NCBI RefSeq assembly: GCF_900635955.1
Contig: NZ_LR134201.1
Coordinates: forward strand, 2,170,001 to 2,234,000
Direction: 5' to 3'
DNA length: 64,000 bases
From: Cedecea lapagei
Lineage (GTDB): Bacteria; Pseudomonadota; Gammaproteobacteria; Enterobacterales; Enterobacteriaceae
This document shows positions 51,601 to 59,164 of the stretch, one piece after another; the first letter of the stretch is position 1, and each line of letters starts with the position of its first letter. The notes beneath the pieces were generated by a model. The model saw only the letters and a program-made list of their open reading frames with translations. It did not search any database and was not told where the DNA came from. A program made the position numbers and the translations under genes.

Positions 51601-52392
51601 ATGAAGGGTAAAACAGTAGGTTATGTGGCGCCGGTTGGCCTGCTTTTGGTCACGCTGAGCGCCAGCGCATGGGCTGAGAATGGCCAGAATACGCCGGGAG
51701 AAAACTATCCGCTGCTGACGAAGGAGTATTTGCTGCAATCCTTTGACGGCAGTGAAAAACCGAACGAGGTGAAAATAACGGCGGAGCTGCACAACCGCTA
51801 TTTCTACAGCAACTGCGGCGGTGAAAAAAACTGCGACTCTGCCATTCCGGCGGGAGCTATGATGTTTAAAGCGCCGTCCGGCTTTGGCTCTACGCCGCAC
51901 AGTGAATATCCTCGTGTCGAGCTGAGGGCGAGCCATAATTTTGTTAACGGCGACGATTTCGAAAATCAGCAAAGCGGATCGGTGTTTATCGTGAAAAACC
52001 CGTCCACGCGTTCAATCATCTTTGCGCAAATCCACGGCGACAAACCCGGCGGTTCGGAGATGCTGAAGCTGCGTTGGCAGAATGGCGAGATAGTGGCTGG
52101 CGTAAAAGAGAACTACGGCGATGCGGAGAAGCGCACTACGCTGCTTTCGGGCGTAGGGCTTAAGGAAAAAATCGACTACAGCATTAAAGCCAGAGGCACG
52201 GCGAGCGGCATGAAAGTGACGATTGAAGCCAGTGCCGGAGGAAAAACGGCCAGTAAAACATTCACCTACCCGAAACAGGGCTGGGAAGGGATCCCGCTTT
52301 ACTTTAAGGCGGGTAACTATAACCAGGACAAAAACCAGGACGGTTCTGAAGCCGTGGTGGCCTACAGTAAACTCGACCTGCGCTATCAGTAG
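51601..52392 (+). CDS. Polysaccharide lyase family 7 alginate lyase, secreted
   Basis: 263 residues with signal peptide (VGYVAPVGLLLVTLSASAWA). The three PL7 catalytic motifs are intact: YPRVELRAS (R-E-L-R), AQIHGD (QIH) and YFKAGNYNQ (YFKAGxYNQ), giving the His and Tyr used for beta-elimination. It should cut alginate or a related polyuronate outside the cell or in the periplasm. AlyA of Klebsiella is the nearest I know. No alginate uptake or processing gene is nearby, so the role may be biofilm matrix remodelling or release of oligosaccharides used elsewhere. Confidence 0.92.
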   Translation: MKGKTVGYVAPVGLLLVTLSASAWAENGQNTPGENYPLLTKEYLLQSFDGSEKPNEVKITAELHNRYFYSNCGGEKNCDSAIPAGAMMFKAPSGFGSTPHSEYPRVELRASHNFVNGDDFENQQSGSVFIVKNPSTRSIIFAQIHGDKPGGSEMLKLRWQNGEIVAGVKENYGDAEKRTTLLSGVGLKEKIDYSIKARGTASGMKVTIEASAGGKTASKTFTYPKQGWEGIPLYFKAGNYNQDKNQDGSEAVVAYSKLDLRYQ

Positions 52393-52402
52393 CTTGTTAA
52401 AA

Positions 52403-52425
52403 CCGGCAGCCGGAGCGGCTGCCGG
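52403..52425. terminator. Hairpin between the alginate lyase and Mop-protein genes
   Basis: CCGGCAGCC, loop GGAGC, GGCTGCCGG: a perfect 9-bp stem between convergent stops, 11 bp after the lyase stop. A T-run is only reached after a gap. Confidence 0.6.
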
Positions 52426-52436
52426 ATGAGTGGCTT

Positions 52437-52865
52437 TTATTTCTTCACGGCAATCAGCACGGAAGAGGCTTTCACCAGCGCCAGCAGGCGGTTATCGGCC
52501 TTCAGGGCCATTTCATCTGCTGCTTCGTTAGTGACCACGGCGGTTAATTCAAAGCCTGCATCGGTCTTAATATGGACGGTGGTATTTACCGCGCCTTCGG
52601 CAATAGCCTTAACCGAACCGGGAAACTGGTTTCGGGCGGAGAATTGATATCCGCAATCTTCACTTGCCAGCACCACCCAAGGGGCTTTGATCAAAGCAAG
52701 CGCTTCTTTGCCGTTGACCAGCCCCAGCGCGTCTTTGCTGCTGCGGGTGACGACGGCAACCAGCTTACCGCCGCCGTTCAGGGTTAATTCGATTTCGTCG
52801 TTGACTGCGCCATCCGTAACGTTGCTGATGGTACCGGTTAATTGATTACGTGCTGAAATGGTCAT
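52437..52865 (-). CDS. Molbindin-like protein with two TOBE/Mop domains
   Basis: 142 residues made of two tandem Mop repeats: SARNQLTGTISNVTDGAVND and SARNQFPGSVKAIAEGAVNT. Both halves continue with the VVTRSSKDALGLVNGKEALA-type pattern. Such molbindins bind molybdate or tungstate in the cytoplasm and buffer or deliver it. AGGAGGCCCT precedes the ATG, an unusually strong ribosome site. It is a single gene, with no molybdate transporter nearby. The Mop/ModG class is a firm family call; the bound oxyanion is inferred. Confidence 0.88.
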   Translation of the reverse strand: MTISARNQLTGTISNVTDGAVNDEIELTLNGGGKLVAVVTRSSKDALGLVNGKEALALIKAPWVVLASEDCGYQFSARNQFPGSVKAIAEGAVNTTVHIKTDAGFELTAVVTNEAADEMALKADNRLLALVKASSVLIAVKK

Positions 52866-53127
52866 AGGGCCTCCTGGCGGTAAACGGAGAAAAGGGCTGC
52901 CTGAAGCATAGGGGCCGCCGCTTTCTTTTCATATTAATTTTCAATAGATACCTCATTTTCTCTTCAGCCTGTTATACCAAAGGGAGTCACGTGGTTTCGC
53001 GGGTTTACTGCGCAGTGCATCACAACCTGATGAAAATCCCCAGGCTATGACGCTGACACCGTAACGCCGGAACTATGCTTTTCACTCAGTCCTGGCGCGC
53101 CAGTGCGCCTCTGCAGGGGAGACCGGA

Positions 53128-54552
53128 ATGCAAAACCAATTGTTGATTAACGGCCAGCTAGTGGACGGCCTTGGGGAAAAGCAGCCGGTCTACAATCCGG
53201 CAACCGGCCAGCTGCTGCAGGAAGTTGCGGAAGCTACGGCTCAGCAGGTTAACGAGGCCGTTCTGGCGGCTGATAACGCCTTCTCCGCATGGGGGCAAAC
53301 CACGCCCAAAGAGCGTGCGGAGCATCTTCTGACGCTGGCCGATGCCATTGAGCAAAACGCCATGGACTTTGCGCGCCTTGAGTCGCAAAACTGCGGTAAA
53401 CCTTTCCACTGCGTACTTAATGATGAGATCCCTGCTGTCGTGGACGTTTTCCGCTTCTATGCCGGCGCGAGCCGCTGCCTTAGCGGGCTGGCCGCCGGAG
53501 AGTATTTGAGCGGGCATACGTCGATGATCCGCCGCGATCCTGTTGGGGTGGTTGCGTCTATTGTCCCCTGGAACTACCCGCTGATGATGGCCGCCTGGAA
53601 GCTGGCTCCGGCGCTTGCGGCCGGGAACTGCGTGGTTATCAAGCCCTCTGAAATAACGCCGCTTACCGCGTTCAAGCTTGCCGAACTGGCAAAAGATATT
53701 TTCCCCGCTGGGGTGGTTAATGTGCTGTTTGGTCGTGGCCCCACCGTGGGGGATGCGCTGACCGGTCATGAGAAAGTGCGAATGGTTTCGCTCACCGGTT
53801 CTATCGCCACCGGGGAGCATATTATTAGCCACACCGCACCGTCGATTAAGCGCACGCACATGGAATTGGGAGGCAAGGCGCCGGTTATCGTGTTTGACGA
53901 TGCGGATCTACAGGCGGTGGTTGAGGGCGTGCGAACCTTCGGTTACTACAATGCCGGGCAGGACTGTACCGCCGCCTGCCGAATCTACGCCCAAAGCGGA
54001 ATTTACGACAGGCTGGTTGAGCAGCTCGGCGAAGCGGTTGCGAGCCTGAAATATGGGCCGCCCGAGGATGAAAATACAGAGCTGGGGCCGCTGAGTTCAA
54101 AAGCGCATCTTGAGCGCGTCAGCAAGGCCGTGGAGGACGCAAAAGCGCTTTCTCATATTACGGTGGTGACGGGCGGCAAGAAGGTGGAGGGTGAGGGGTA
54201 TTATTATCAACCTACGCTGCTGGCCGGGGCGAAGCAGGGCGATGCTATCGTGCAAAAAGAGGTGTTTGGCCCCGTCGTCAGCGTCACACGGTTTGAGGAT
54301 GAGAAGCAGGTGCTTGAGTGGGCCAACGACTCAAGCTACGGCCTGGCGTCATCGGTCTGGACGCAGGACGTTGGTCGGGCGCATCGCCTTAGTGCGAGGC
54401 TGCAGTACGGGTGTACCTGGGTTAATACCCACTTTATGCTGGTCAGCGAAATGCCGCACGGAGGGCAGAAGCTGTCAGGCTACGGCAAAGATTTGTCGCT
54501 GTACGGCCTGGAGGATTACACCGTTATTCGGCACGTGATGATAAAACACTGA
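53128..54552 (+). CDS. patD: Gamma-aminobutyraldehyde dehydrogenase PatD
   Basis: 474 residues, identical in length to E. coli PatD (YdcW) and very similar throughout (INGQLVDGLGEKQPVYNPAT, GHTSMIRRDPVGVVASIVPW, CTWVNTHFMLVSEMPHGGQK). It oxidises 4-aminobutanal to GABA with NAD in putrescine degradation. The catalytic Cys is in FGYYNAGQDCTAACRIYAQ and the Glu in MELGGKAP. GGGGAGACCGGA gives the ribosome site. In E. coli it closes the ydcSTUV operon; here it is a single gene with its own upstream region. Confidence 0.94.
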   Translation: MQNQLLINGQLVDGLGEKQPVYNPATGQLLQEVAEATAQQVNEAVLAADNAFSAWGQTTPKERAEHLLTLADAIEQNAMDFARLESQNCGKPFHCVLNDEIPAVVDVFRFYAGASRCLSGLAAGEYLSGHTSMIRRDPVGVVASIVPWNYPLMMAAWKLAPALAAGNCVVIKPSEITPLTAFKLAELAKDIFPAGVVNVLFGRGPTVGDALTGHEKVRMVSLTGSIATGEHIISHTAPSIKRTHMELGGKAPVIVFDDADLQAVVEGVRTFGYYNAGQDCTAACRIYAQSGIYDRLVEQLGEAVASLKYGPPEDENTELGPLSSKAHLERVSKAVEDAKALSHITVVTGGKKVEGEGYYYQPTLLAGAKQGDAIVQKEVFGPVVSVTRFEDEKQVLEWANDSSYGLASSVWTQDVGRAHRLSARLQYGCTWVNTHFMLVSEMPHGGQKLSGYGKDLSLYGLEDYTVIRHVMIKH

Positions 54553-54628
54553 CCTTATGAAAGGAGTAACTGGCAGATTCCTCTGCTTTTGCCAGGCTTA
54601 CAGGGACCCGTAAACAGGAGGAAAGACC

Positions 54629-55075
54629 ATGGGATTATTTGATTTTGTCAAAGACGCAGGGGCGAAACTGTGGGATTCGCTGAAAGGAAATGAAGGCGAG
54701 CAGGGAAGCAAGCTTGAGGAGCATTTGAAAAACAGCGGTATTCCCGGCGCTGAAAAAGTGAATGTTACCGTGGAAAATGGCAAGGCAGTGATCTCCGGCG
54801 GGGAGGGACTTACCCAGGAGCTCAAAGAGAAGATTCAGGTCGCCGTTGGCAACGTAGCGGGTATCAGCAGCGTTGAGAACAACATCCAGGCGACGGATTC
54901 TGCTCAGGAAGCCACTTATTACACCGTGAAATCCGGCGACACGCTAAGCGCGATTTCCAGACACGTGTACGGCGATGCCAACAAGTACAACACCATTTTT
55001 GAAGCAAATAAGCCAATGTTAAGCCATCCAGATAAAATATATCCCGGACAGGTGCTGATTATTCCTAAGCTTTAA
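54629..55075 (+). CDS. kbp: Potassium-binding BON/LysM protein Kbp (YgaU)
   Basis: 148 residues, one shorter than E. coli Kbp. BON domain (about 20-88; VNVTVENGKAVISGGEGLTQ, KEKIQVAVGNVAGISSVENN) followed by a LysM domain (about 96-147; TYYTVKSGDTLSAISRHVYG). There is no signal peptide. E. coli Kbp is a cytoplasmic potassium-binding protein. AGGAGGAAAGACC is a strong ribosome site. A terminator follows. Confidence 0.92.
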   Translation: MGLFDFVKDAGAKLWDSLKGNEGEQGSKLEEHLKNSGIPGAEKVNVTVENGKAVISGGEGLTQELKEKIQVAVGNVAGISSVENNIQATDSAQEATYYTVKSGDTLSAISRHVYGDANKYNTIFEANKPMLSHPDKIYPGQVLIIPKL

Positions 55076-55084
55076 GTGCCCCAG

Positions 55085-55106
55085 AAACCCACTTCGGTGG
55101 GTTTTC
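55085..55106 (+). terminator. Intrinsic terminator after kbp
   Basis: AAACCCAC, loop TTCG, GTGGGTTT, then TCTCTTTT. A stable UUCG tetraloop and T-rich tail make this a strong terminator. Confidence 0.88.
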
Positions 55107-55346
55107 TCTTTTGTCTGTAATGCTAAGCCTCGCTTCTCAAACTCATAAAAAATATCTGATGAAAAAGCGAAAAGGCAAATCGCCTTCTGGCTAAATATAT
55201 CGCCAAAACAGACCTTTACTTTATGATGTTGCATAATATGAAAAATCCTAAATGAATGATGCCCGCCTTTTCCTATGAACTTATTCATATGAGCAGACTC
55301 TGACAGAGTGGAGTGCATTGAATAACAACATATGAAAGGAGTTTGT

Positions 55347-56108
55347 ATGTATCAAATTGACTATAATAGTTATCGCTCAGTTAAAGGATTTAATCGCCGG
55401 GTCCGTTTTTTGGTATTTCATTATACCGCGCTCGATTTTGAAAACTCGATTATTTCGCTAACAGGCCCTTCCGTCAGTGCACATTACCTTGTGCCAGATC
55501 CTTCAGATAAATCATATACAGATGCCGGCTTTAATGATATGCGCATTTTTAATCTGGTTGATGAGAATGAACGCGCATGGCATGCCGGCGTCAGTTCGTG
55601 GGGCGACCGCAGTAATCTTAACGATACCTCAATAGGGATTGAGACGGTCAATTTAGCTTCCGATAACAACGGGGTATTTATCTTTCCGCCCTATAACGCG
55701 GTACAAATTGAGGCCATAAAATCACTGGCAATAAATATCCTCCAGCGCTACCCAGATATTACGCCAGTGAATATTGTCGGGCACAGTGACATCGCCCCCG
55801 GAAGGAAAAGCGATCCCGGCCCAGCTTTCCCATGGAAAGAGCTGTACGCAGCCGGCGTGGGGGCCTGGTTTGATGAGGAAACAAAGAGTAAATATGAAGA
55901 GCAGTTCAGCGCTTCGTTACCTTCAAAAGATGACATAACGGCAATGCTAAAACGGTATGGCTACGACGTCTCAGGTTCAGCAACTGATGACGGGTATGCT
56001 CAGTTAATCCGTGCCTTTCAGCTGCATTTTCGGCCATGTAATTACAGCGGTGAACTCGATATTGAAACTGCGGCGATCCTTTATGCTCTTGTGGAAAAAT
56101 ACAAATAG
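55347..56108 (+). CDS. AmiD-like N-acetylmuramoyl-L-alanine amidase without signal peptide
   Basis: 253 residues from the ATG at 55347; the frame opens at 55332, but that start overlaps the AAAGGAG ribosome site. It has an Amidase_2 domain (about 15-165) with zinc His in VFHYTALDF and in VGHSDIAPGRKSDPGPAFPW, which also holds the Asp and Lys. A C-terminal peptidoglycan-binding-like domain follows (MLKRYGYDVSGSATDDGYAQ, LIRAFQLHFRP). It resembles E. coli AmiD over the whole chain, but AmiD is a lipoprotein and this copy has no export signal. AT-rich compared with its neighbours, suggesting transfer. It could be an effector, a lysin or a recycling enzyme. Confidence 0.85.
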   Translation: MYQIDYNSYRSVKGFNRRVRFLVFHYTALDFENSIISLTGPSVSAHYLVPDPSDKSYTDAGFNDMRIFNLVDENERAWHAGVSSWGDRSNLNDTSIGIETVNLASDNNGVFIFPPYNAVQIEAIKSLAINILQRYPDITPVNIVGHSDIAPGRKSDPGPAFPWKELYAAGVGAWFDEETKSKYEEQFSASLPSKDDITAMLKRYGYDVSGSATDDGYAQLIRAFQLHFRPCNYSGELDIETAAILYALVEKYK

Positions 56109-56120
56109 GGAGATACAGCC

Positions 56121-56873
56121 ATGGATAAAATAATTTTGGGTGGGTGGAGTCAGTCACTGTCTGGTAAACCCCTTCAGGAATTCGACGTCATGATGTATGG
56201 CATGGTTACCAACCTCGACGGACTGACAACCGGCACATCTGCCAGCCCGGGGTGGAGCCCGGAAAAGCAGGATAAACCCGATAACACACCCGATTTCAAA
56301 GGGAAGACACTCTGGGTCTATGGCGGAGGCGGGTGCTCTCCGGAAGGAAAACCGTCCAGTACAGAGGAAGTGCTGAGAATTGCTGAAGCCACAAAAAGCC
56401 GGGGCTGGGATGGCGTGGATTTTGATGATGAATGCAATATGAATACCGATCTTGTCATTGAGACCATGAAACATCTGAAGGGGGATGCTAAAGAGACCAG
56501 CTTTGGTTTTATTGCCGGATATTCCTACAATCATCCAGCCACGGATACCGGAAAGAAATTGAACGCTAAGGTTAAAAATATCATCCAGTCAGGACAGTGT
56601 GACCGTCTTATCCATTACTGTTATGCATCCGCCATGTGGAGTAAGGAGGACATTATCGGTAATGTTATCCCTGCTTTGAAACAGACGCTGGCGCACGGGG
56701 CAGAAAATAACAAGTGCATTCTCGCCCTGACAACAAAAGGGCTGACCGACTGGAGTTTAAATTATTTTATCGACCAGGTGCTTGATTTTAAACTCGGAGG
56801 TTTGTTTATCTGGAAGTATGAAGATTTAAAAGATGAACATCTTAAAATAATCAAGGGCAGGTTGCTGAAATAA
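56121..56873 (+). CDS. GH18-like (chitinase-fold) protein without signal peptide
   Basis: 250 residues. The catalytic GH18 pattern DxxDxDxE is present in RGWDGVDFDDECNM near residue 100, and beta-strand-like motifs before it (DVMMYGMVTNLDG, TLWVYGGGG) fit the TIM barrel. It is shorter than classic chitinases and lacks a signal peptide and binding modules. GGGAGATACAGCC is the ribosome site. It starts 12 bp after the amidase gene, so the two form an operon. Possible substrates are chitin-like or peptidoglycan glycans; which one cannot be told. Confidence 0.72.
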   Translation: MDKIILGGWSQSLSGKPLQEFDVMMYGMVTNLDGLTTGTSASPGWSPEKQDKPDNTPDFKGKTLWVYGGGGCSPEGKPSSTEEVLRIAEATKSRGWDGVDFDDECNMNTDLVIETMKHLKGDAKETSFGFIAGYSYNHPATDTGKKLNAKVKNIIQSGQCDRLIHYCYASAMWSKEDIIGNVIPALKQTLAHGAENNKCILALTTKGLTDWSLNYFIDQVLDFKLGGLFIWKYEDLKDEHLKIIKGRLLK

Positions 56874-56893
56874 AATCTATGCATGATGTTAAA

Positions 56894-56919
56894 AAAGTGA
56901 CCGTCGAGGCGGTCACTTT
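56894..56919. terminator. Bidirectional terminator between GH18-like and NlpC/P60 genes
   Basis: AAAGTGACCG, loop TCGAGG, CGGTCACTTT, flanked by further A-runs on both sides: a perfect 10-bp stem between convergent genes. Confidence 0.85.
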
Positions 56920-56948
56920 AAAAAACACAGAAGATTAATACCACTCAA

Positions 56949-58410
56949 TTATTCAATAAAACCCAGCTTAAATTTCACCTTGCCGGCCAGTGACACCAGG
57001 CTCGTGTTCTCCGGATAAGAGGCGAGCAGCGGGAAAATAACGGCGCCGCCAATAATACTCCGACTGTCGGCGTTAGCCGGTCGCAGTCCCCATATATTCT
57101 GGTAAGTCATTGGTACACTCTGTCCATTAATGACCGCATTACCGATATACAGCATGATATGGCCCGGAATGTATACCAACGTGGTGAATGGCCGGCCATG
57201 CTCTGCAAGATAACGAAGCCGTCCGCTGGTATTCTCCTGGCTGAGGTCGACAATCCGGGCCGTAGCCTGTATTTGTGCCGCAGAATTTCTCGGGAGAAAT
57301 AGGCCAAAGGGCATCATGAGGCTACGTATTTCGGCAGAGCAGTCATTATAAAAATTATAATTACCCCAACCATAGGGCCTGCCGCTCATCGACTTTATCA
57401 GTACAGCCATATTACCGGGCGTCATTTTCCATGGCATGGCGACAAACTCATCTTCCCCGAGTTTGACCCAACGAATCTGTGCGAGGCCATTGCTTTTACG
57501 TACGGGCACCGGAACATTAAAAAGGCCGTGCTGTTTATTTCTGAAGGGTAAAAGGGTTCCAGGGCGTGCCGTAAAATAATACTGGTCTGCGTCATGGACG
57601 GAAACGGGGTCTTTGATAAATGCCCCCAGGTTTTTACCAGCCAGCCTTAGCCATTCGGTCACGAACTGCTGATCCACCCCTGCAATATCTTCGCTGTGTA
57701 CCCATCCGACGATCGTGGGGGAGATAATGTATTTCCAGCTTTTGTCGCGGCTTGTTGCCAGCACGTAAACAGGGGTACCAGCACGAACAGAGGACATCTG
57801 TAAATTGTCAAAGGGGTAGCCCTGCCCGGCCTGACGGGGATCGCCATAAGCCGGGTCGGCGGTCGGAAGAACCCTGACCAGGGTTTCGCTTACCGCTATC
57901 CCTCGTGCCAAAGGGCGATAAACACCGTCTATGGCGGTTATCGCGTTATCCTTTACCTGCTGTTTCCAGCTGTTCGGGTGAACCCTGAAGTTCTCCGCCC
58001 AGGAAATACTTTGCTCCCCAAGATACTCCCTGATGCTGGCATCACGACCAGCCTCAGCACCCTTAGTCAATACAGAGGCGATATAAGAGGGGTTCCACGG
58101 AGACGTTTCGCCCAACCCCATGCCAAAATAGCGTGATTTCAGGTCAGAAAAAGTGACGCTGTTGTGCCGCGCTATCCATCACAGGGAGAAGCATACCCGG
58201 GCCTGGTGGGAACCATTTATCGACGGACTGCGGGTAATTAGCCAGGGGGAAGAGCGATTTTGTTGGGTCGATATAGTCTGCTGGCGGATGACCGGCAGAC
58301 GTCTCGTCATTTAGTCCCGGCCCGTGCGAGACGGTATGGCATGCTGATAACAGCAGGGGAATAATCAGGCAAAGGGGTTTTATTCCTTCTGAAATATGTT
58401 TTTTTTTCAT
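56949..58410 (-). pseudogene. SH3 / NlpC-P60 lipoprotein gene broken by a frameshift
   Basis: Two reading frames join into one protein. The first part, from the ATG at 58410, has a lipoprotein signal (GIKPLCLIIPLLLSAC, lipobox LSAC) and runs to SAAQQRHFF. The second part starts in another frame and carries SH3-type domains (about 130-330) and an NlpC/P60 domain with catalytic Cys in NFYNDCSAEIRSLM and His in PGHIMLYIG. The break is in a run of five T (minus strand, near 58153-58157). With four T the frame reads QRHFSDLKSRYFGMGLGETS and gives a continuous protein of about 486 residues. So one inserted base separates export signal and enzyme. It could also be a sequencing error. No clear ribosome site lies before 58410. 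Confidence 0.82.
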
Positions 58411-58800
58411 ACAGACACTGTCGGGAGCGCCAGGCCCGCCGATAAGTGTACTAGTCCGGGGTGGCGTATCTGTAAGGGGACCGCGTGAGGCAGAGTTTGT
58501 CCGATATGTCAGAATAAGCAAATCTTTCCATGTTTTACCTTCACGATCAGGCTCCCTGAAAGTTAAAAATGCGCATTTGTATCTTTCAGGAAGGGTGGGG
58601 GAAATTTATACAACAAAGCACCGGCGATTGATTTTCGGTTGAGAAAGATGGCCACAGAGGCTAAGAAATGTGATCGTTGTCACGTAACGCGCCGGCGTTT
58701 TAGCCGGGAAAAGGGTGAGTAAATTAAGTTTCTAAACTTGATCTGCGTCATAAAAAAGAGCATATTCTGCAAAATTTTTTAACAAGTAGTAATGTCTTGT
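58411..58800. other. Divergent intergenic region between NlpC/P60 gene and ortT
   Basis: 390 bp with no gene I can support. The frame upstream of 58410 continues to 58521 but lacks export or ribosome signals. A near-consensus CRP site lies at 58666. Otherwise nothing recognisable. Confidence 0.5.
58666..58687. promoter_or_regulatory. Probable CRP binding site upstream of ortT
   Basis: AAATGTGA, six bases, TCACGTAA. The core TGTGA-N6-TCAC(g) differs from TGTGA-N6-TCACA at one position, and the AAA flank also fits. It is centred about 125 bp before the ortT start and could also serve the divergent lipoprotein gene. Confidence 0.45.
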
Positions 58801-58974
58801 ATGACGCTTTATCAACACATGTTGGTTTTTTACGCCGTAATGTCGCTAATCTGCGCCGGGATCACCTGGCTGCTCGCCAAAGACTCTAAACGCATTAAGC
58901 TGCTTTGCTCCGTGCTGATTGGGGCGACATGGCCGATGAGTTTCCCGGTTGCGCTGCTGTTCTCTCTCTTCTAA
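58801..58974 (+). CDS. ortT: OrtT-like orphan membrane toxin (GhoT family)
   Basis: 57 residues from the ATG at 58801 (MTLYQHMLVFYAVMSLICAG), the same length as E. coli OrtT; an ATG three codons earlier is also possible. Two membrane helices end in GATWPMSFPVALLFSLF, nearly identical to OrtT and GhoT tails. OrtT damages the inner membrane and ATP level under stress such as tetrahydrofolate depletion, and has no paired antitoxin. None is visible here either. E. coli ortT lies next to patD, so the positional link is partly kept. Confidence 0.9.
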   Translation: MTLYQHMLVFYAVMSLICAGITWLLAKDSKRIKLLCSVLIGATWPMSFPVALLFSLF

Positions 58975-59164
58975 ACCCGCTGTGCTTCCAGACCGTCTGC
59001 GGCGAATCAGTTTTACCCTCGCCGCGGAGTGTTATCTCAAGGTTAGATCCCTCTTTTTGCCCCGATAAGGGCAAATGAATAAGCTATCAGCAAATCATCT
59101 TGTGGCGCCTGGGAAGATATTATAGTCTCAAAAATCACGATGTTAGCTGCCGTCTGGGATCCCT

